From NCBI RefSeq assembly GCF_009296315.1, contig NZ_WHLY01000002.1, positions 496,001 through 560,000 of the forward strand: a stretch of DNA of 64,000 bases. The letters are read 5' to 3'. The stretch comes from Salmonirosea aquatica (GTDB lineage: Bacteria > Bacteroidota > Bacteroidia > Cytophagales > Spirosomataceae). This document shows, piece by piece, positions 59,705 through 64,000 of the stretch. The notes beneath the pieces are model-generated. The model saw only the letters and a list, made by a program, of their open reading frames with translations. It had not been told where the DNA came from and did not search any database. Every line of letters begins with the position of its first letter. Within the stretch, counting starts at the first letter, position 1. The translations under genes were made by a program, and so were the position numbers.

Positions 59705-60409
59705 ATGGGAATACCAGAGAGAATCAAAGCTATCAGAGAGGGGAAGCGAATCAAGCAAATTGATGTTGCAACCTCTCTGAATTTAGACCCCTCCTATTAC
59801 GCCCGGCTTGAAAAACGAGGGAGTAAAATGACTTTGGATCAACTTCAAAGCATAGCGGATGCTTTGGGGGTGTCCCTGGGGGAGGTGTTAGGAATAGAGA
59901 GTAATACGGATAAAGTAGAGAAAGCCAAGGTCAAGGCGTTGGAACATCGTATAATGGAGCTGGAGGAATTGGCTTCTTTACATCGGGAGCGCTACGACAA
60001 ACTGATGGGGGCAGTTAGTTGGCATATAGCTTCTATAATTACAGAGGTTCGAGAGGAAATGACTGAAATGGCCTTTAAGAAAGGGTTTCTCAATGAAAGC
60101 AATATAGATGGGTACTTCGTGATGGAAAAGAATGAGGATGGTACTTATAAGGACTTCTATTTTGACGAGTCCTTAGATGAGAAGTACGACCTCTACCTAG
60201 ATTTTTTCATTTCCAACTTACTTACGGAGCAACAACTAATTCAATTGATGCATCAGCTCTCGGCGCATCTTATGGAGGGCCTGAGCTTTATTGGAAACGC
60301 CGATTTGTTTACAGATAATAAATTAAAGAGGGCTTACAATATGATGACTTCCGAAATATTCGGTAAGGAATCTAGGCTATATGGGGAGAAGGAAAATGAA
60401 ACTAGCTAG
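59705..60409 (+). CDS. XRE-family transcriptional regulator
   Basis: The 234-residue protein has an N-terminal HTH (ERIKAIREGKRIKQIDVATS, LDPSYYARLEKRGSKMTLDQ, IADALGVSLGEVLGIES), a coiled-coil stretch (KAKVKALEHRIMELEELASL) and a C-terminal helical region without a recognised fold (residues 100-230). It is the only plus-strand gene of the integration-replication part and is divergent from the small XRE-like gene; together they probably form the element's switch between quiescence and replication. Confidence 0.8.
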   Translation: MGIPERIKAIREGKRIKQIDVATSLNLDPSYYARLEKRGSKMTLDQLQSIADALGVSLGEVLGIESNTDKVEKAKVKALEHRIMELEELASLHRERYDKLMGAVSWHIASIITEVREEMTEMAFKKGFLNESNIDGYFVMEKNEDGTYKDFYFDESLDEKYDLYLDFFISNLLTEQQLIQLMHQLSAHLMEGLSFIGNADLFTDNKLKRAYNMMTSEIFGKESRLYGEKENETS

Positions 60410-60759
60410 TGTACCTAATACTGCCTGGCTAATCGCAAAAGCAAGGGCACAAATCAGGGTATACCCCACCAAAAAAGGGTATATAGCTAATGTGTTAAAA
60501 ATGAATTAGTTATGACTGTAAGACACCTTTCTAAGTGTGGCCCTAGGGTATAAATTAGGGTATAGGCCAGAAAATAGGCGAGGTAAATAATTGAAACATA
60601 GCGGGTTAGGTAGAGTTAAATAAATCCCGTCCGGACCGCCAACACATAGCCTAACAGTCTAATATTTAGATGGTTAGGCTTTTTTCATTTTCAGCGGGGA
60701 CGGGTCAGGGGACGGAATTTAGCGATTCGTCCTATTTTCACTATTCCAACGCTTCTATC
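60410..60759. other. Right end region of the mobile element
   Basis: No gene is visible. Four direct copies of AGGGTATA occur at 60456, 60476, 60545 and 60557, next to AAGTGTGGCCCTA at 60533-60545 that resembles the left end. The 15-bp attachment copy follows at 60625-60639. Beyond it the sequence up to 60759 is the leader of a small membrane-protein gene. Confidence 0.55.
60625..60639 (+). repeat. Right attachment copy of the tRNA-Asp 3' end
   Basis: TCCCGTCCGGACCGC repeats the last 14 tRNA bases and the next base (48650-48664) exactly. It lies 1.4 kb beyond the integrase and bounds the element of about 12 kb. Confidence 0.75.
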
Positions 60760-61134
60760 ATGGAACAGCCTCCACAGAATCAAAACCTTACTCCTCAGCA
60801 GTCAGATACCAATACTGCCAGCGAACTTTTTAGGCTGTTTATGGAAATGAACTTGGCTAAGGCAGAAAGCGAACTAGAGTTTGATAAGCTGAGGATCGAG
60901 CTAGAAAAAGCAAGGTTAGAAGCCGAGCAAAAGACCGAACTACAAAATAAGCTTTATGGATGGGGGTTGGTGGTAATGGCTATGGCTGCTTATACAGCAC
61001 TACTTTGGTATGGTAAGGCATCTGAGGGGTACGGGGTATTGATAACTGCTATTGTTACCTCAGCCTTATCCGGAATTTTTAAAGGCATTGTAGGGAGAAA
61101 GCGTAAAGGTTCAGGAACCGACGTTGAAAACTGA
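60760..61134 (+). CDS. Small membrane protein with coiled coil
   Basis: From ATG 60760 (MEQPPQNQNLTPQQSDTN) the protein has 124 residues: a Gln/Asn-rich start, a coiled coil (FDKLRIELEKARLEAEQKTE) and two membrane helices (YGWGLVVMAMAAYTALLWYG and GVLITAIVTSALSGIFKGIV). It resembles no family I can name. The open frame from 60670 is not supported. It is the first gene to the right of the attachment copy. Confidence 0.6.
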   Translation: MEQPPQNQNLTPQQSDTNTASELFRLFMEMNLAKAESELEFDKLRIELEKARLEAEQKTELQNKLYGWGLVVMAMAAYTALLWYGKASEGYGVLITAIVTSALSGIFKGIVGRKRKGSGTDVEN

Positions 61135-61145
61135 CCCACCATCTA

Positions 61146-61268
61146 TTAACCCGAACTATTTTAACCCGAACCATTCAGCTTTGAAAGGTAGGGAGAGCGG
61201 CCAGCCGCCAGGCCTGATCTCTCCTCCCTAAATGCCCCAATAGGTCGCGTTAAATAGTTCCCGGTTAA
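61146..61268. repeat. Large nested dyad between convergent genes
   Basis: TTAACCCGAACTATTTTAAC (61146-61165) is complementary, with small gaps, to GTTAAATAGTTCCCGGTTAA (61249-61268). Inside, AGGGAGAGCGGCC and GGCCTGATCTCTCC form a second stem. It sits between the membrane-protein gene and the convergent gene at 61274 and could be a bidirectional terminator or a structured replication or transfer site. Confidence 0.5.
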
Positions 61269-61273
61269 ATTCC

Positions 61274-61522
61274 TTACAGCTTCCAGACTCTCAGCCGTAC
61301 ATTGTTCCCATTGTCGAACAAATGCCAGGCCGCCCGGATGTTCCAGCCTTTGGAATCGAAGCGGTTTAGCAGATCGATACTATGCCCCAAATCATGGACT
61401 TTGTACACCAGCAGCTTGTTTTTTGTACCGTCCGGGGCATCAGCATAGAACTTTACTCGTTCCGTGGGTAGGTTGGCCGGATTTTGGCCCGTTTTTACCC
61501 GATTTTGGGCTTGATTTGCCAT
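61274..61522 (-). CDS. Small protein of unknown function
   Basis: An 82-residue soluble protein with a basic, Asn/Gln-rich N-terminus (MANQAQNRVKTGQNPANL) and an alpha/beta-like core (KVHDLGHSIDLLNRFDSKGW, AAWHLFDNGNNVRLRVWKL). No family recognised. It lies downstream of the iteron region and the VapE-like gene on the same strand. Confidence 0.55.
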   Translation of the reverse strand: MANQAQNRVKTGQNPANLPTERVKFYADAPDGTKNKLLVYKVHDLGHSIDLLNRFDSKGWNIRAAWHLFDNGNNVRLRVWKL

Positions 61523-61646
61523 ATTTTAGCCGCTTTTTGGTGCATTTTTACCCCTTTTTTGGCCTTTTTTAAACCTATCTACCTGAATGATAAAAGGTTG
61601 TGAAAATGCAGATGATGAAAAAAATATCTTTTTAAAATGCGTTTTT

Positions 61647-61870
61647 ATCTTACCATCTTACCCAAATGGGTTTAAGTATCTGTTTTTCAGCACAGTACAG
61701 CGGGTAAGTTCAGAAAACCTATCTTACCCATCTATACCATGTTACCCGGTACTCTCTCTATTCTTTGGGTAACTTCGGGTAAGATTGGGTAAGATGAATA
61801 TCTTTCAAGTTACCCGGCATAACCCACTGTTTTACAGTTTTTTACTGACTGCTGGGTAAGATGGTAAGAT
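61647..61870. other. GGGTAA/TTACCC iteron cluster
   Basis: Copies of GGGTAA(GAT) or its complement (ATC)TTACCC occur at 61655, 61701, 61721, 61741, 61767, 61777, 61787, 61809 and 61854, with partial copies at 61647 and 61863. Both orientations are used and AT-rich DNA surrounds them. The cluster overlaps the 3' end of the VapE-like gene and resembles an iteron origin for that module. Confidence 0.6.
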
Positions 61871-63179
61871 GATTCTCAATAATTTCAGAAATAATCTTCT
61901 TTTGAGCCCTCACGTAATAGCCGTATACGTGGCGTTTTTCGCGCTTGAAACCTAGAAAGGTCAAGGCCCGGCCAATCATTACCGAGTTGAGCTTTACGGT
62001 TCCAGCCGTGGCCGCTGTCAGGCTCCTAAGTATGTCCGTGGAGGTCAGGAAATAAACGCCTATCTCATCGCGGCCAGCCGGGACCAGGTACTTAGCTATG
62101 GTTTCTATTTCGGGCGTAGCTTTCTGATAGGCTTTGTTCCGCTGTTCTACCTCCTCCACTTCCGAGCGGGTCAGCTCCATTGATTCCCCAGCCAGCAAAA
62201 GGGCGTAGGCTTGCGCCCATACGCGGTTTATATCCACGTTCCAGGCGTAGCCTTGTTTGCCGCCCGAATCGTGGCGTATACCGCTGATTTCAAACACCAG
62301 CCAGCGCACGTTTCCGGTCACATCGTTGAGAAATTCGCGTTCATTGAGCGTACCGAAAAAACTAGCGTAACGACTTTGCCGGGCATCCTTTACGGCATAG
62401 TGGCCACGTACTTTGGTGTCTGCCTGGCTGAATAGTGTTTTTACCCGACTGGCATCGGCTTTGTTGAGGTCGTGCAGCTCATCGAGGTTGATCAATATGT
62501 TTTGGCTGAGGGCTAGGGTACTATCCTTATGGTCGAGCGGTGGATTCTCTTTGTAGTAGTCGACCAGGGCCGGAGGGCATAGGTACCGGATGAAGGAGGT
62601 TTTACCGTCGTGCTGTTCACCCAGCAGTACAAAGCAATGCTTATTGAAGGGCAACCGACGCAAGGCACAAGCTACCGTCCTTATCAGATGTTTCCTCAGC
62701 ATCCGGTCAAACCATGCCTGATCTTTGGCCACTACATAGCCGCTTAGTTGGCTGATGTAGTCGCGGGTACCATCCCAGGGGGGCAAGGTCGTAAAGTAGT
62801 CCTCAAACGGGTTGTAGCGGCTGCAAAGGTCTTTGGTACGTACCAAGTCGCTGAGGTAGGTTTTGTACGATTTAAAGCCCATCTCAGCTAGTTCTATCCG
62901 CAATTCGGGCAAAGCTTGCTCCTCATCGAGCGGCACGAACACGGTTTTTGCTTTCTGGCTCCTGAATTCTACTTCTTTGGTCACTTCGTTGTACCGGAAT
63001 TGGTAGTGCTCTTTGAGGTACCTTTTTAGGAGCTTGACCGGGGCCAAATTGGGCGCGGTATCCTCAGCAGCCGTGGCGGGTTCTTTTTTGCCGTTGAGGG
63101 GCTTTTTAGCGGTTTTGGCTTGTGTGGAGCCGTTGATAGTTTTTGCAGCCGTGGAGGGCTGTTTTATAGGCGATTTCAT
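61842..63179 (-). CDS. VapE/VirE-like P-loop ATPase
   Basis: The 445-residue protein has a Lys/Ala-rich N-terminal tail and the VirE/VapE domain found in phage and plasmid replication modules: FEDYFTTLPPWDGTRDYISQ, Walker A in LLGEQHDGKTSFIRYL, Walker B in NILINLDELHDLNKADASRV and FFGTLNEREFLNDVTGNVRW with the conserved Arg. A C-terminal winged-helix-like region follows. It probably acts as replicative helicase of a second element that begins right of 60639. The iteron cluster abuts its 3' end. Confidence 0.85.
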   Translation of the reverse strand: MKSPIKQPSTAAKTINGSTQAKTAKKPLNGKKEPATAAEDTAPNLAPVKLLKRYLKEHYQFRYNEVTKEVEFRSQKAKTVFVPLDEEQALPELRIELAEMGFKSYKTYLSDLVRTKDLCSRYNPFEDYFTTLPPWDGTRDYISQLSGYVVAKDQAWFDRMLRKHLIRTVACALRRLPFNKHCFVLLGEQHDGKTSFIRYLCPPALVDYYKENPPLDHKDSTLALSQNILINLDELHDLNKADASRVKTLFSQADTKVRGHYAVKDARQSRYASFFGTLNEREFLNDVTGNVRWLVFEISGIRHDSGGKQGYAWNVDINRVWAQAYALLLAGESMELTRSEVEEVEQRNKAYQKATPEIETIAKYLVPAGRDEIGVYFLTSTDILRSLTAATAGTVKLNSVMIGRALTFLGFKREKRHVYGYYVRAQKKIISEIIENHLTILPSSQ

Positions 63180-63257
63180 AGGGTATGAATAGAAAGAGGG
63201 TCAAGCCCTCAGCCGATGGCCGGGGGCTTGACACGTGGAGGAAAAGAATTCAGATGG

Positions 63258-63488
63258 CTAGGCTTTGGCGGTGGTAGCCGCTTCCAGCTTATCAAAGAAT
63301 TCGTTTAAGGTTTCGTAGCAATGCCAGATGGTAAGGCGTTGGTTTACGTCGGTTCCGTCCGTCAAATGGGAGCTTAACCAGCCTTCAAACAGTTCGGTGA
63401 GCTGGACTTTGTACTCTTTGGGGTCTTGCATATCCCAAAGCAAGTCTACAGCCTCCAGGGCGATTTTAGAGTCAGGGGCCGTTCTCAT
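63258..63488 (-). CDS. Small helical protein, paralogue of the next gene
   Basis: A 76-residue helical protein. Its LFEGWLSSHLTDGTDVN and YETLNEFFDKLEAAT align with IFTGFMVNQANEGNNPK and FRDLHSFFEELKAIQ of the upstream gene, so they are tandem paralogues. The start overlaps the upstream stop by ATGA. No known function; position before the VapE-like gene suggests an accessory role in the same module. Confidence 0.6.
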   Translation of the reverse strand: MRTAPDSKIALEAVDLLWDMQDPKEYKVQLTELFEGWLSSHLTDGTDVNQRLTIWHCYETLNEFFDKLEAATTAKA

Positions 63489-63751
63489 TGGTTGGTTCCC
63501 TCCTTTCTGGCTTGGATGGCCTTTAATTCCTCAAAGAAGGAATGTAAATCCCGGAACGTGGCGAATAGGTCACTCAGTTTGGGATTGTTGCCCTCATTGG
63601 CCTGATTGACCATAAAGCCCGTAAAAATGGCCCAAAGGTCGTTTTGCCAGGCATGGGGGTTTTGTTGTTGGAGTAGGTTGTCTACTAATTGCCCGTAGGC
63701 AATGGGGAGAGTACCCAGGCCAGCAGGCCGGGCGGATTGGGTGTTTGACAT
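63485..63751 (-). CDS. Small helical protein, first of a tandem pair
   Basis: An 88-residue helical protein with a Gly/Pro-rich start (MSNTQSARPAGLGTLPIAYG). It shares its C-terminal half with the following gene. The start codon at 63751 overlaps the start codon of a plus-strand frame (63750), so either one start is wrong or the two are tightly exclusive. Function unknown. Confidence 0.6.
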   Translation of the reverse strand: MSNTQSARPAGLGTLPIAYGQLVDNLLQQQNPHAWQNDLWAIFTGFMVNQANEGNNPKLSDLFATFRDLHSFFEELKAIQARKEGTNQ

Positions 63752-63905
63752 GACACTATTAGGCGTTAAAGTGTTGGTTCACGGCAACAAAAAATACGGT
63801 GCCGAACTCCGTATGCCTAACCCTGTCACGGGTGAAGGTCTTCAAACCTTCTACGGAGACGACACCGTATCAATCGGTATCATCACAGAAATGAAAAGAC
63901 AATAA
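63750..63905 (+). CDS. Possible 51-residue protein
   Basis: A short frame starting MTLLGVKVLVHGNKKYGAEL with a regular alternating beta pattern (VKVLVHG, AELRMP, VSIGIITEM) and good codon composition. No family recognised. Its ATG overlaps the minus-strand ATG of the neighbouring gene by two bases. It could be a real small protein at the edge of the module or chance. Confidence 0.4.
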   Translation: MTLLGVKVLVHGNKKYGAELRMPNPVTGEGLQTFYGDDTVSIGIITEMKRQ

Positions 63906-64000
63906 AAAAACCACGACTGAAAGCCGGGGCGGTTTGCACCGCGTGACAGGTAATTAGGCACTTCAAAGTAGGAGACTATTTCCGACACTTGCAAGCCGTG

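Noticed and set aside
48590-60639. Complete prophage
   Set aside because: No terminase, portal, capsid or lysis genes; only the tape measure and two phage-type enzymes are present.

Overview
The window looks like chromosome of a Bacteroidota bacterium, probably order Cytophagales (Spirosomaceae-like; this rank is inference). Reasons: LytS/LytTR two-component genes, promoters of the TAnnTTTG / TTTG type, many secreted Cys-type sulfatases, a GH127-type arabinofuranosidase, menaquinone genes (menF, MenI-like) and a complete araB-araA-araD operon. The host part carries an extreme excess of the palindrome GGTACC in all frames and in intergenic DNA; the excess largely disappears in the mobile DNA at the right end.

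Layout. 1-11 kb: housekeeping (3' part of an amidohydrolase, CvfB-like S1 protein, menF, hotdog thioesterase, phosphatase, LytS/LytTR pair, radC, TPR protein, zinc-ribbon coiled coil, Nif3). 11-12 kb: two small tandem paralogues of unknown role. 12-15.9 kb: a PhyH dioxygenase / zinc alcohol dehydrogenase / esterase operon divergent from an AraC regulator. 16-16.7 kb: a VapBC-type toxin-antitoxin pair. 16.7-29 kb: five sulfatases, a GguC/AraD1-like enzyme, a GH127-like glycosidase and a lipoprotein. 29-32 kb: an AT-rich fatty-acid hydroxylase gene and a secreted FG-GAP protein. 32-41 kb: large catalase, EamA exporter, GH63-like glucosidase, GNAT, DUF4385, PepSY protein, small membrane protein. 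41-44.4 kb: two more sulfatases. 44.5-48.4 kb: araBAD. Together the sulfatases, the arabinofuranosidase and araBAD suggest use of a sulfated, arabinose-containing polysaccharide, feeding the pentose phosphate pathway; no SusC/SusD pair is in the window.

48.6-64 kb is mobile DNA inserted at tRNA-Asp(GTC). A 15-bp copy of the tRNA 3' end recurs at 60625-60639 and bounds a 12-kb element with a tyrosine integrase, divergent XRE-type regulators, a RepB-like primase, an SF3-type helicase and a TGGAACA iteron origin. The same element holds a lone phage tape-measure gene next to a HAD-type hydrolase and a RimK-like ATP-grasp ligase whose C-termini share the same 14-residue tail. A second replication module (VapE/VirE-like ATPase with GGGTAA iterons) follows beyond 60.6 kb and runs off the window, so tandem elements at one tRNA are likely.

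Three genes (two sulfatases and the primase) are frameshifted by one base in C or G homopolymers, which is either sequencing error or phase variation. All counts quoted are by eye.
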